A stretch of 32,092 bases of DNA from Klebsiella pneumoniae (GTDB lineage Bacteria > Myxococcota_A > UBA796 > SXON01). The notes beneath the pieces are model-generated. The model was not told where the DNA came from. It worked only from the letters and a program-made list of their open reading frames with translations, and made no database searches. The DNA is taken from contig CAMBIK010000015.1 in assembly GCA_945867435.1 (NCBI GenBank), forward strand, positions 1 through 32,092. The letters are read 5' to 3'. How positions within the stretch are numbered: position 1 is the first letter of the stretch; each line of letters starts with the position of its first letter. The position numbers and the translations under genes are program-made. This document shows positions 1 through 7,986 of the stretch, in pieces.

Positions 1-2028
1 ACGTTCCTGAAGGATTTCCGGGAAACGGGCTTTGTCGCTGAAGTACAGCCTTGCCTCGAATGCCTGACCGTTCCATGCATAAGCGAGGCGTTCACGGGCA
101 CGGCAACCGGCGGCCTGCTCGGGGCCTACAACAATCTCGTCGCCACCAGCGAGATCACCACCCTGAGCCTGTTCACCGATGTGGTCGCTTCCGGGCGCAC
201 CACCGCGGTCGCCCATCTCGGGCAGTACAAGGGCTTCTCCACGGCGCTGACCAAGCAGACCGTGGCCAGGGACCCGTGGCCCGAGATCCAGGCCTGGGTG
301 GCCGAAGGCGTGGACCTGATCGTGTGGCACTACCCGAAGTTGGACGACGCTGCACATCACCACCAGCCCACGTCTGCCGGCTATACGCGGGCGCTGGCCA
401 GCTTGGACAAGCGAGGACTCGCACTCCTCGCGGCCCTCCCTGCGAACTACCGTCTGACCGTGGTGGGCGACCACGGCCACACCGACGACGGCCGACACAT
501 CTTCGGGCTGGACATCCCCACGATGGCCCTCACATCGGGGGACTTCTTCGGCAGCGCAGACGTGACGGAGGTGCTTCCCATCTCCACCTTCCGCTACCTG
601 ATCGGCGCCCCACTTGGGCTCTTGCCCCCTGACCGCTACGACGGGGCAGACCTCGCGACCCGATTGCCGGAAGGTAGCGCCATCCGTGAGGCGGCGTCGA
701 AACGCACGTATGTGGGCCCCCGAACCGACACCTCTCCGGTGGAAGTCATCGTCACGGGCCTCGCCTTGGCCGCCTTCGGGGTGTGGAATCTGGGCATGCT
801 GACCGGCGCAGCGTCCATGCTCCTTGCGGGCTCCGCTGCGCTCGGGTTCGTCTACCTGCGCATCCTGCCGACCATCCACTATTCGACGGCCCACCCCTAC
901 CTTCGCGAAAAGTTGTGGGCGGGGGTCGCCATCTTCTTTGGGGCAGCATGGTTGGTGCGCCGGGATGACCGCGGGCTGCTTGCGGTGCTGGCCGCGCTGG
1001 GCCTCGTGCTCCCGGCCACGTTGTACAACTACGGCACCTTCCAGGCCACACCCCACGCGATCGCGCTCGTGGCGCTCTTCATCGGATGGTCCCGCTGGAA
1101 CATCCATGGCTCGCGCGACTGGCTGCCCTGGCTCGCGCTGCTCGCGCTGGGCTGGTACGCCACCTTCGACCCTCACGTTGGCACCTTCAAGCTCAGGTAT
1201 TTCGCCGGGATGCACAACGTACACCCGGTGGCACCCGTTTTGGCGTGGGCCGCTTTGGCGGCCCTCTTCGTACCTGGAAGCTGGCGTCGCTTAGGGGCCG
1301 CGATCATCGCGGCGTTCGGTGCCAGCGGCCTGGTCGTGAGCGGCGGCTACCCGCTCGCCGCCGTGACCCTCGCCATCGTGGTGGCGGCCTTTCGCTTCCC
1401 GCGCTGGCTTCCGACCGTCGCGGCCTTCGCCGCTATCAACTGGTATAATGCTGATTTTGCCACCGGCGTGGTCGCCGCAGCCGCCCTCGCCATCGGCAGC
1501 ACCCGCCTGCTTTCGCGGTCCCCCCACGCGCCGTGGCTGGTGCCCGTGATCACGGTGGTGGCGGCGTGGTTCGCCCTTGCGATGTCCTGCCGACTGCGGG
1601 TGAGCGGGCTGAACTTCGCCTTCGCCATCGCGTGGTTCAGCGAAGACGCCCATCTCACGTTCTGGCCGGTGATTGCAGCCGCGATGGCAGTAAAAGTCCT
1701 GCTTCCCTCTGTGCTCGTGGTGATCGGGGTGCGGCTCATGTGGCCTCGTTTCGACGCCATATGGTCGGAGCGGGCCGTGCTGCTCAAGGTTGGTGCCATC
1801 GCCCTCGGCATCGCCGGACTGCTCGCCTCCACCGGCGACCCGCCGCGCTACCGCCTCATCGAGCAGGTCGAGGAGGCCCTCGCGTGGGGGCTTGCGCTCG
1901 CCACCGTGCTGGTTTTCAGCAGGGTGAACCTAGGCCGGTCGGGTGAGGCCGAACCTGGTCTGGTCTCAGGTTCCGGTGCGCTCACGCAAACTATGCCTGC
2001 GCCTGGCCAAGGCCAAGCTCCCGGTTGA
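1..2028 (+). CDS. Membrane phosphodiesterase/alkaline-phosphatase-like protein (5' truncated)
   Basis: The frame is open from the first base of the window, so the N-terminus lies outside it; 675 codons are visible. The first ~180 visible residues look like the C-terminal half of an alkaline-phosphatase-superfamily (type I phosphodiesterase) domain. Two metal-ligand-like clusters are visible: LDDAAHHH near residue 115 and GDHGHTDDGRH near 157-167. The second sits where nucleotide pyrophosphatases and GPI ethanolamine-phosphate transferases carry DHG(M/H). The remaining ~450 residues are about a dozen hydrophobic segments. This order, an extracytoplasmic phosphatase-fold domain followed by a polytopic membrane region, recalls PIG-N/PIG-O-type phosphoethanolamine transferases. 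Transfer to an envelope lipid or glycan is only inferred. The 3' end overlaps the convergent small membrane gene by 38 bases. Confidence 0.75.
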   Translation, partial: TFLKDFRETGFVAEVQPCLECLTVPCISEAFTGTATGGLLGAYNNLVATSEITTLSLFTDVVASGRTTAVAHLGQYKGFSTALTKQTVARDPWPEIQAWVAEGVDLIVWHYPKLDDAAHHHQPTSAGYTRALASLDKRGLALLAALPANYRLTVVGDHGHTDDGRHIFGLDIPTMALTSGDFFGSADVTEVLPISTFRYLIGAPLGLLPPDRYDGADLATRLPEGSAIREAASKRTYVGPRTDTSPVEVIVTGLALAAFGVWNLGMLTGAASMLLAGSAALGFVYLRILPTIHYSTAHPYLREKLWAGVAIFFGAAWLVRRDDRGLLAVLAALGLVLPATLYNYGTFQATPHAIALVALFIGWSRWNIHGSRDWLPWLALLALGWYATFDPHVGTFKLRYFAGMHNVHPVAPVLAWAALAALFVPGSWRRLGAAIIAAFGASGLVVSGGYPLAAVTLAIVVAAFRFPRWLPTVAAFAAINWYNADFATGVVAAAALAIGSTRLLSRSPHAPWLVPVITVVAAWFALAMSCRLRVSGLNFAFAIAWFSEDAHLTFWPVIAAAMAVKVLLPSVLVVIGVRLMWPRFDAIWSERAVLLKVGAIALGIAGLLASTGDPPRYRLIEQVEEALAWGLALATVLVFSRVNLGRSGEAEPGLVSGSGALTQTMPAPGQGQAPG

Positions 2029-2467
2029 GCGCCTCGATGATGGCGTTTCCCTTTAGTCGAGTGCCGTCGCCGCGCAGATAGTTGGCATCGATGATCGCAG
2101 AGTCGGTCGTGCCGTCGCGAACATAGCAGATTCCCACATGGTAAGAGCGGTTTCGGCGCACGAGGCGCACCGAGGTGATTTGCGTCCGTGGCAGGATGAC
2201 CACCCCCTGTGGCAGGTACACGACGCGCACCTCCCGCTCGTCCACTTCGATGCGGATGGGTAGGGAATAATTGAAATGGAACCACGCGGCGGTGGCCAAG
2301 ATGATTCCGCTCAGCACGAGCCGACGCAGGCTTTGGCCCCACTCGACGGCGAAGCTGTCGTTCGCCAAGGCCCCCACCGCGATGGCGATTCCAATGCCGG
2401 CCAGCGGCGCGGACAGGGCGACGCGATCCACTCGATAGGCCCACGGAATGCGCGTGAATGTGGTCAT
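1991..2467 (-). CDS. Small membrane protein with PH-like C-terminal domain
   Basis: Unrecognised protein of 158 aa. Two hydrophobic stretches come first (LSAPLAGIGIAIAVGALA and LRRLVLSGIILATAAWF), then a beta-rich tail (RIEVDEREVRVVYLPQGVV...RTQITSVRLVRR). That layout is seen in bacterial PH-domain (bPH/YdbT-like) membrane proteins. I chose the ATG at 2467 because AAAGGA lies just upstream. A GTG at 2494 would add nine residues (MPARRYQRT), so the start is uncertain. The gene lies downstream of the ammonia-lyase unit on the same strand, separated by a stem-loop, and its 3' end overlaps the convergent phosphodiesterase gene. The function is unknown. Confidence 0.65.
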   Translation of the reverse strand: MTTFTRIPWAYRVDRVALSAPLAGIGIAIAVGALANDSFAVEWGQSLRRLVLSGIILATAAWFHFNYSLPIRIEVDEREVRVVYLPQGVVILPRTQITSVRLVRRNRSYHVGICYVRDGTTDSAIIDANYLRGDGTRLKGNAIIEALNRELGLGQAQA

Positions 2468-2499
2468 GGTCCTTTGGTAACGCCGAGCAGGCACCGGGA

Positions 2500-2537
2500 A
2501 CGGCCTGGCGGGAGGCGAGTTCAGCTCACCAGGCCGT
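2500..2537 (-). terminator. Stem-loop at the stop codon of the lyase paralogue
   Basis: A perfect 9-bp inverted repeat (ACGGCCTGG / CCAGGCCGT) with a 20-nt loop spans the stop codon of the second ammonia-lyase gene. There is no T-tract after it on the minus strand. It is therefore a possible attenuating hairpin or processing site, not a confident intrinsic terminator. Confidence 0.35.
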
Positions 2538-4022
2538 GCCCCCGGGTGCCGAGAGCCCCGACCTGACCAACGTTCCTACCGCGACGAGCGCGGGGTGCAT
2601 CACCTGATCGTCGGCCCAGTAGGGAACGACCTCCCGAATCCGCGCGTGGAGCGCCATGATTCCGGGTCCGAAGCGGTCGGGCGCCACGCGGTCCCGCACG
2701 CCATTCACGACGCGATCCCCTCGGAGACGCCAGTCCAACCCTTGCGCGGCAAGCAGGGCTTCGATCCCCACGATGTCGGCCACACATTCCAGCACGCGCA
2801 GCGTGTGGCGGGCCGCGATCGGACCCATGCTGACATGGTCCTCGTGGTGCTGGACCGTGGGAATGCTGTCCACGCACGCCGGATGCGACAGGCCCTTGCA
2901 TTCGCTGGCGAGCGAAGCGGCCGTGTACTGCGCGAGCATGAAACCGCTGTTGAGCCCGGTCCCTTCCACTAAATAGCTTGGGAGGTCCTTGGTGATCGAG
3001 GATGCGGTGAGCCGGAACGTGCGCCGCTCGCTCTGGGTGGCGGCCTGGGTGAGCGCGATTCGAAGGGTATCCATCGCCAGCGCCACGGGGGCACCGTGAA
3101 AATTGCCGCCTTCGACGACCCCTTCATCCTCGAACCACAGCGGGTTGTCACAGGCCCCGTTCAGCTCCACGGCAACGGTGCCTTCCACCCAATCGAGGGC
3201 GTCGAGCGCAGCACCGAGCACGGCCGGGGCCGCACGAAGGGAGAACGCGTCGGGAGAACGTGCGCCCAACCCCGGCTCTCCGAGGCGGTCGCGAAGCGCC
3301 TGGGCGACCCGAATCCCCCCCGAGTGCCCACGCGCCCCCACCAACGCCGCGGACAAGAGCCCCTTGTCGGCGCGGGAGACCGCCAGCGTGAGCGCACAGG
3401 CATCCAGCGCCGCATCCAGCACCCGCCGGGAACGAAACACGGCCAACGCCGATAAGGCGCTGGTGAGCGTGGCGCCGTTGATCAAGGCCAGCGCTTCCTT
3501 CGCGGTCGGGACAAACGCGGCGAGGGGCGAAGGGCCCACCGAGCCATCGGGCAGGTCCGCCCGGCCCCCGAAGCCGCACAGCACCCGGGCCACATGCGCC
3601 AGCGGCGCAAGATCGCCCGCGGCACCCACCGAACCCTGCGAAGGCACCACCGGAATCACGCCGGAGTCGAGCATCGCACACAGGGCTTCCACTAGCGCGG
3701 GCCGCACGCCGGAGTGCCCCCCCGCGAGCACGTTCGCCCGACAGGCGATGAGGGCCCGGACCTGACCGCTCGGCAGGGGCTCGCCAACGCCGGCACAATG
3801 GCCGATGACGAAGCTTCGCACCAGGTCTTCCCCTGAGACAGCCGAAGCGCCGATCAGGAACCGCCGCTTGGTTTCCAACACGTTGGGGGAGGTCGGGTAG
3901 GCGGCCGCAGACCGGTCCATCGCAGCGCGGGCGGCGGGGGCAAGGCGGATGCCGGCACCCGCGGCAATGGCGGCGACCTGCGAACAGCTGAGCGAACGGC
4001 CGTCGATCTCGATGGGGCTCAT
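2526..4022 (-). CDS. Histidine/aromatic ammonia-lyase paralogue lacking the MIO serine (probable pseudoenzyme)
   Basis: This is a full-length (498 aa) member of the HAL/PAL family, which normally eliminates ammonia from aromatic amino acids using the MIO cofactor formed from Ala-Ser-Gly. The signature here reads GSVGAAGDLAPL: the triad at residues 134-136 is Ala-Ala-Gly, so MIO cannot form in the usual way. Other catalytic positions are also lost. The YGINTGFG loop is replaced by SPNVLETK, the Gln of QDxYSLRC is Pro, and the Tyr of that motif is Phe (PDAFSLR). Still present are His75 (GHCAGVG), Asn182 (INGAT), Arg263, NFHG and the HEDHVSM Glu394. The start ATG overlaps the stop of the upstream paralogue (ATGA), so translation is probably coupled. 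The reading frame is intact throughout, which argues against a decaying pseudogene. A partner or regulatory role is inferred. Confidence 0.9.
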   Translation of the reverse strand: MSPIEIDGRSLSCSQVAAIAAGAGIRLAPAARAAMDRSAAAYPTSPNVLETKRRFLIGASAVSGEDLVRSFVIGHCAGVGEPLPSGQVRALIACRANVLAGGHSGVRPALVEALCAMLDSGVIPVVPSQGSVGAAGDLAPLAHVARVLCGFGGRADLPDGSVGPSPLAAFVPTAKEALALINGATLTSALSALAVFRSRRVLDAALDACALTLAVSRADKGLLSAALVGARGHSGGIRVAQALRDRLGEPGLGARSPDAFSLRAAPAVLGAALDALDWVEGTVAVELNGACDNPLWFEDEGVVEGGNFHGAPVALAMDTLRIALTQAATQSERRTFRLTASSITKDLPSYLVEGTGLNSGFMLAQYTAASLASECKGLSHPACVDSIPTVQHHEDHVSMGPIAARHTLRVLECVADIVGIEALLAAQGLDWRLRGDRVVNGVRDRVAPDRFGPGIMALHARIREVVPYWADDQVMHPALVAVGTLVRSGLSAPGGTAW

Positions 4023-5515
4023 GCGAACGCGCCCTCCGCGATACGGGCGGCGATGACCTCGATGGCTTCCGCCGCCACCTCATGTTCGGCGGCGATCGAC
4101 TCCAAAAGGGGCATCACGGCCTCGGCACCGGCCCCGAGCCGCACGCCAGGCGCCTCGTCCAGCCGAAGCCGAAGGGCGCGGGAGGCGCAGAGCAGCTCGA
4201 TCGCGACCACGCGGCGACTGTTCTGGACCATCTCCCAAAGCCTCCACGCGGCCGTCGTGGACATGGCCACATGGTCCTCCTGGTCTTCACACGTCGGGAT
4301 GCTGTCGACTGTCATCGGCCACGCCAGCGCCTTGTTCTCGGAGACCAGGGCCGCCGCGGTGGTCTGGGGCACCAGCATGCCGAGGTCGGGCCGGTCTCGC
4401 CCCACCAGCGCCGGAGGCAGGCGTGAGGAGAGCGACCCCGTGGTGAGCCGGTAAAGCCGCCGCTCGGAGATCGACGCGATCTCCGCCACCCCGACCTTCA
4501 TCGCGTCGGCGGCCATGCCCACGGGCTCGCCGTGAAACAAGCCGGCGGAGAAGGCGTGGTTCGCGACATCCTCATCCATCAGCATCACCGGATTGTCGGT
4601 CACGCTGTTCAATTCGATCTCGACCGCGCCGCGCCCATAGCGCAGCACATCTCGCACGGCCCCCAGAACAATCGGCGTACAGCGTAGAGAATAGGCGTCC
4701 TGGACCTTCTCCGGCATCGAGTCGACAAGCGTGCTTCCTGCCAGCAACTCCCGCAGGCGCGCCGCGGATTCGATCGCGCCAGGGTGAGGCCGCAACGCGT
4801 GTACAGATGCGTGAAAAGCGCGACTAACGCCGCGGAGCGCCTCGATGCTCATTGCGGCCGCCCGCTCGGCGGTCCGCAGCAGCACCGTTGCGTCGTGCAG
4901 CGCCAGAGCCGTGATGGCGGTCGTGAGCTGCGCGCCGTTGGTCATGGCCAGACCATCCTTCGCGGCCGGCGTGAGCGTGCCGATCCCTGCGGCCCGCATC
5001 GCCGCGACCCCGCCGCTGGCCGTTCCCAGCACCTCGCCCCCCTCGCCGAACACGACCAGCGCGAGATGGGAGAGCGGCGCAAGATCTCCCGACGAACCAC
5101 AGCTTCCCTGGCGTGGCACCTTCGGCACCACGCCGTGCTCCAACATCCGACACAGCGTTTCGACCAGGGCGGGGCGGCACCCCGACGCGCCCCGTGCGAG
5201 CGCGTTCGCACGCAGCACCATCATGCCGCGAACGACATCCTCCGGGCAGGGTGGTCCGACGCCAGCGGCGTGACTGCGGATCAGGTTTCGCGACAACTGG
5301 CTGGTGTCTGCGGTGGCGATCCGGACCCTCGCCAGCGAGCCGAAACCCGTGTTGATCCCGTAGATAGGCGCATCGGAGGCCAGGGTGGATTCCACCCAGT
5401 GAAGGCTCCGTTCCATCTCCACGCGGGCGGCCGGCGCGAGCGAAACCACCGCTCCGGCGCGGGCAACCGCCACAAGGTCATCGAGGCTCAGCGACAGGCC
5501 ATCCAGCGCGATCAT
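4019..5515 (-). CDS. Histidine/aromatic amino-acid ammonia-lyase with Ser-Ser-Gly MIO triad
   Basis: HAL/PAL-family lyase of 498 aa. The core catalytic set is in register with classical HAL: Tyr52 in YGINTGFG, His82 in SHAAGVG, Asn193 in TNGAQ, Gln272/Tyr275/Arg278 in QDAYSLRC, Phe327 in LFHGEPV and Glu413 in QEDHVAM. His82 and Glu413 are the HAL-like choices, as opposed to PAL-like ones, so histidine (or tyrosine) is the likelier substrate. The cofactor triad is Ser141-Ser142-Gly143 (GSCGSSGDLAPL) in place of Ala-Ser-Gly; the essential Ser and Gly remain, so MIO formation is plausible. No hutU, hutI or hutG lies nearby, so this is probably not the histidine-utilisation enzyme. It overlaps the lipoprotein gene upstream (ATGA) and the inactive paralogue downstream (ATGA). 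Confidence 0.9.
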   Translation of the reverse strand: MIALDGLSLSLDDLVAVARAGAVVSLAPAARVEMERSLHWVESTLASDAPIYGINTGFGSLARVRIATADTSQLSRNLIRSHAAGVGPPCPEDVVRGMMVLRANALARGASGCRPALVETLCRMLEHGVVPKVPRQGSCGSSGDLAPLSHLALVVFGEGGEVLGTASGGVAAMRAAGIGTLTPAAKDGLAMTNGAQLTTAITALALHDATVLLRTAERAAAMSIEALRGVSRAFHASVHALRPHPGAIESAARLRELLAGSTLVDSMPEKVQDAYSLRCTPIVLGAVRDVLRYGRGAVEIELNSVTDNPVMLMDEDVANHAFSAGLFHGEPVGMAADAMKVGVAEIASISERRLYRLTTGSLSSRLPPALVGRDRPDLGMLVPQTTAAALVSENKALAWPMTVDSIPTCEDQEDHVAMSTTAAWRLWEMVQNSRRVVAIELLCASRALRLRLDEAPGVRLGAGAEAVMPLLESIAAEHEVAAEAIEVIAARIAEGAFA

Positions 5516-6219
5516 GGGATCTCAACCCAGATCGAGCGGGGGCCGGGAGTAAGCGTGCCATCGGAGGCAATGCGAAACCAGGCGCGAAAGCCGCGCTTCT
5601 CCGACTGGCCGTGGACCAGCACGTCCATGTTCCCATCGCCATCGAGGTCGGTCGGCGGGGCGAGCACTGGCACAGCGCAGGTCGCTTCCGCGTCGGGCAA
5701 GAGCACGGACGACAGCGTAGCGCTCGCCTCCGCATCCAGCACCGCCAGCGCCGCCTTGCAATCGGAAGGGCTGTTCACAGGCGAAGGCCCATCCTTTCCC
5801 GGAATGCCGTGATCGCCGCTCGTGGCCACCGCCAAGTACACAGGAGGCGCCAGATTCCGCCTCATCTTCACCATGCTGCGCATCGACACGCCCGCGCCCC
5901 GCGCCGGATCGATCTCCGGGGTCGGGGCCGCGCCGAGCACGTCTCGCAGCCGGAATCCGGCGCGTTCCACCAGCGCAGCTGGCACGGGGGCGCCCTTGAG
6001 CACCGCCGGCACGTCGCGACCGACCACCCACAGGGGACCCGCTTCCCCCAGCAGCGTGGTGCCCGACGGCCCCGGCGAGGGCACGCGGGTCACCGTGCCC
6101 GCCGGGCTCCACAGCAGGACAGGCTCGGTGTAGGTTCCCTGAACAATCGCATTTGCACCCGACTTATAGACGCCGGCATCGGGCGTCGGGGCGGGGCACG
6201 CGAGGAGGAACAGCAGCAC
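5512..6219 (-). CDS. Lipoprotein with FG-GAP/VCBS-type motif
   Basis: Protein of 235 aa that begins GTG at 6219 with a very short signal sequence and lipobox (MLLFLLAC), so the mature protein would start at Cys8 and be lipid-anchored. Near the C-terminus is PTDLDGDGNMDVLVHG, the Asp-rich calcium-loop motif of FG-GAP/VCBS beta-propeller repeats. The rest is beta-rich with no recognised enzyme motif. It is the first gene of the three-gene unit and its stop overlaps the start of the SSG ammonia-lyase by four bases. That coupling of an envelope lipoprotein to a cytosolic lyase is unexpected. A short 53-bp divergent gap separates it from the isochorismatase-like gene, so both promoters must be compact. 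The function is unknown. Confidence 0.75.
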   Translation of the reverse strand: MLLFLLACPAPTPDAGVYKSGANAIVQGTYTEPVLLWSPAGTVTRVPSPGPSGTTLLGEAGPLWVVGRDVPAVLKGAPVPAALVERAGFRLRDVLGAAPTPEIDPARGAGVSMRSMVKMRRNLAPPVYLAVATSGDHGIPGKDGPSPVNSPSDCKAALAVLDAEASATLSSVLLPDAEATCAVPVLAPPTDLDGDGNMDVLVHGQSEKRGFRAWFRIASDGTLTPGPRSIWVEIP

Positions 6220-6272
6220 GCACGCAGGCTATCGTGAAACGGGGGGAGAGGCCTCGCCCGACCGGCCGCGCT

Positions 6273-6815
6273 ATGGGCACCCGTATGGCCCTGGACCCCA
6301 ACCGCTACCAGCTCGTGGTCATCGACGTTCAAGAGAAGCTCGCGGCCGCGATGCCTGAATCCTCGCGGGCGCGGTGCGTGCGGGCGACCGAAAACCTGGT
6401 GTTTGCTGCACGCGAGCTCGGTATTCCGCTCGTATTCACGGAGCAGTACCCGCAGGGGCTCGGCCCCACGGTGCCCTCGCTCGCCGCCACCGACCCCTTC
6501 GTAAAGACCGCGTTCGCAGCAACGGACGAGCCTGGATTCGACCAGCGCCTCGTCGCCGGCCGTACGGTTGTGCTCACCGGGATGGAAACGCACGTCTGCG
6601 TGGCCCACACCGCGATCGGCCTGCGGGCCGCCGGTCTGGATGTCGTGGTGGCCCCCGATGCCTGCGTGTCACGGCGTGACGAAGACCGGGCCGATGGCCT
6701 CGCCTGGATGCGAAGCGCCGGGGTCACGCTACTGCCCAGCGAAACCCTGCTCTTTGGCTGGCTTGGTCGCGCTGGCGGCCCGCTGTTCAAGGAGATCAGC
6801 CGTCGGATCCGATAG
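6273..6815 (+). CDS. Isochorismatase-family cysteine hydrolase
   Basis: The 180-aa product carries the family triad: Asp in VVIDVQEKL, Lys in DPFVKTAF and the nucleophile Cys in GMETHVCV. An Ala/Ile cis-peptide-type region follows (AHTAIGLRAAGLDVVVAPDAC). Members hydrolyse amides or vinyl ethers (nicotinamide, N-carbamoyl compounds, isochorismate); this looks like the short YcaC/hydrolase type. The substrate cannot be told from sequence. The ORF track extends it to 6153, but that upstream stretch overlaps the divergent lipoprotein gene and has no family similarity, so I start at the ATG at 6273. ATG 6285 (MALDPNRYQL) is nearly as good. It is probably co-transcribed with the GNAT gene 11 bp downstream. 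Confidence 0.85.
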   Translation: MGTRMALDPNRYQLVVIDVQEKLAAAMPESSRARCVRATENLVFAARELGIPLVFTEQYPQGLGPTVPSLAATDPFVKTAFAATDEPGFDQRLVAGRTVVLTGMETHVCVAHTAIGLRAAGLDVVVAPDACVSRRDEDRADGLAWMRSAGVTLLPSETLLFGWLGRAGGPLFKEISRRIR

Positions 6816-6826
6816 GGACCGCGCCC

Positions 6827-7957
6827 ATGCCCACGGTCCGCATCCTCGATTCGATCACCCGCATCCCCGCCGAACAATGGGATGCCCTGGTCCCGCCGGA
6901 CAACCCCTTCCTCCAGGCGGATTTCCTGGCCTCACTGGAGCGGTCCGGCGCCACGACGCCGCGCTCGGGATGGGCCCCGGCCCATGTGGTCGTAGAGTCC
7001 GGCGACCGGCCCCTCGCCGCGCTTCCGCTTTTCCTCCGCGGCGACAGCATGGGCGAGTATGTGTTCGATCATGGCTGGGCGAACGCGGCGATTCGGGCGG
7101 GGATGCCCTACTATCCGAAGCTCACGACCGCCATCCCGTTCACACCAGCAGCGGCCGGGCGCGTGCTTGGCGATGGGGCGCAGCTCCCGGCACTGCTCGC
7201 CGGCGTGGAGCAGATCCGGAAAAGTATCGGTGCTTCCGGCCATCATGTGCTTTTCTGCACGGCGGTGGAGGCCGACGCCCTGCGGGAGCACGGGTATTGC
7301 ACGCGCCTGGGCCTCCAGTTCCATTGGAACGATGACGGCTACGGCACGTTCGAAGGCTTCGTGGCCCGACTCACGGCCCGGCGAAGGAAGGAGCTGCTGC
7401 GGGAGCGCAGGCAGGTCGTGGAGGCCGGCGTCACCGTGACTGTCCACCGCGGCGACGAGATCACGAGCGAAGAGTGGGCCGCGCTGCACCGGTTCTACCG
7501 GTCTACCCAGCATCAGCACGGCCAGGACGGCTACCTGCCCGAAAATTGGTTCCACGTGGAACTTCCCCGTCTGGCCGGCCGGGCCCTCGTCGTCCTCGCC
7601 CGGCGTGACGGCACACCCATCGCCGGCGCTCTCAACTTTTTCAGGGGCGATGCGCTGTACGGGCGGTATTGGGGCGCCGACGAGCAGGTTCGCGGCTTGC
7701 ACTTCGAGGTCTGCTACCACGCGCTCGTCGAATGGGCGCTCGCCCACGGCATCCGACGCGTCGAAGCAGGAGCCCAGGGCGAACACAAGTTGCAACGAGG
7801 GTTTCTTCCAACCCTCACCTACAGCGCCCACAAGCTGGCCGAGCCCCGCCTCCACGAAGCCGTCGCCGACTTCTGCGCCCGCGAAGCCGAGGCCGTCCGC
7901 GCCAGCGTGGCCCGCTACGCGGAGCACAGCCCGTTCGCGGCGCCTCAAAGCGCATAG
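6827..7957 (+). CDS. FemAB-like GNAT protein (DUF482/peptidogalycan family)
   Basis: A 376-aa protein typical of the DUF482/COG3146 group of FemAB-like N-acyltransferases. Recognisable blocks are PPDNPFLQADFLASLERSG, the HGWANAAIRAG...YYPKL block, FHWNDDGYGTFEGFVARLTARRRKELLRER, and the C-terminal acyl-CoA-fold segment GALNFFRGDALYGRYWGA...EAGAQGEHKLQRGF. The length matches the family (~370-390 aa). Characterised substrates are lacking, and a role in modifying an amino group with an acyl or aminoacyl donor is inferred from the fold. The ATG at 6827 has AGGGA eight bases upstream. The gene follows the hydrolase by 11 bp and precedes the cyclase by 29 bp, suggesting one transcript. Confidence 0.88.
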   Translation: MPTVRILDSITRIPAEQWDALVPPDNPFLQADFLASLERSGATTPRSGWAPAHVVVESGDRPLAALPLFLRGDSMGEYVFDHGWANAAIRAGMPYYPKLTTAIPFTPAAAGRVLGDGAQLPALLAGVEQIRKSIGASGHHVLFCTAVEADALREHGYCTRLGLQFHWNDDGYGTFEGFVARLTARRRKELLRERRQVVEAGVTVTVHRGDEITSEEWAALHRFYRSTQHQHGQDGYLPENWFHVELPRLAGRALVVLARRDGTPIAGALNFFRGDALYGRYWGADEQVRGLHFEVCYHALVEWALAHGIRRVEAGAQGEHKLQRGFLPTLTYSAHKLAEPRLHEAVADFCAREAEAVRASVARYAEHSPFAAPQSA

Positions 7958-7986
7958 CGTCGAGGGTCGGGCTACACTACCCGTCC

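Noticed and set aside
2526-4022. Sequence-error explanation for the lost MIO serine
   Set aside because: TCG to GCG is a single base change, but the Tyr loop, Gln and Tyr are lost too, at several separate places in an intact frame.
2526-5515. Histidine-utilisation (hut) operon
   Set aside because: Two HAL-like genes are present but no urocanase, imidazolonepropionase or formiminoglutamase gene is nearby.
4784-5812. 342-aa plus-strand ORF
   Set aside because: Antisense to the SSG ammonia-lyase, whose motifs are complete; the shadow is Arg/Gln-rich with no family features.
6932-7948. 338-aa minus-strand ORF
   Set aside because: Shadow of the FemAB-like GNAT gene, which matches its family along the full length.
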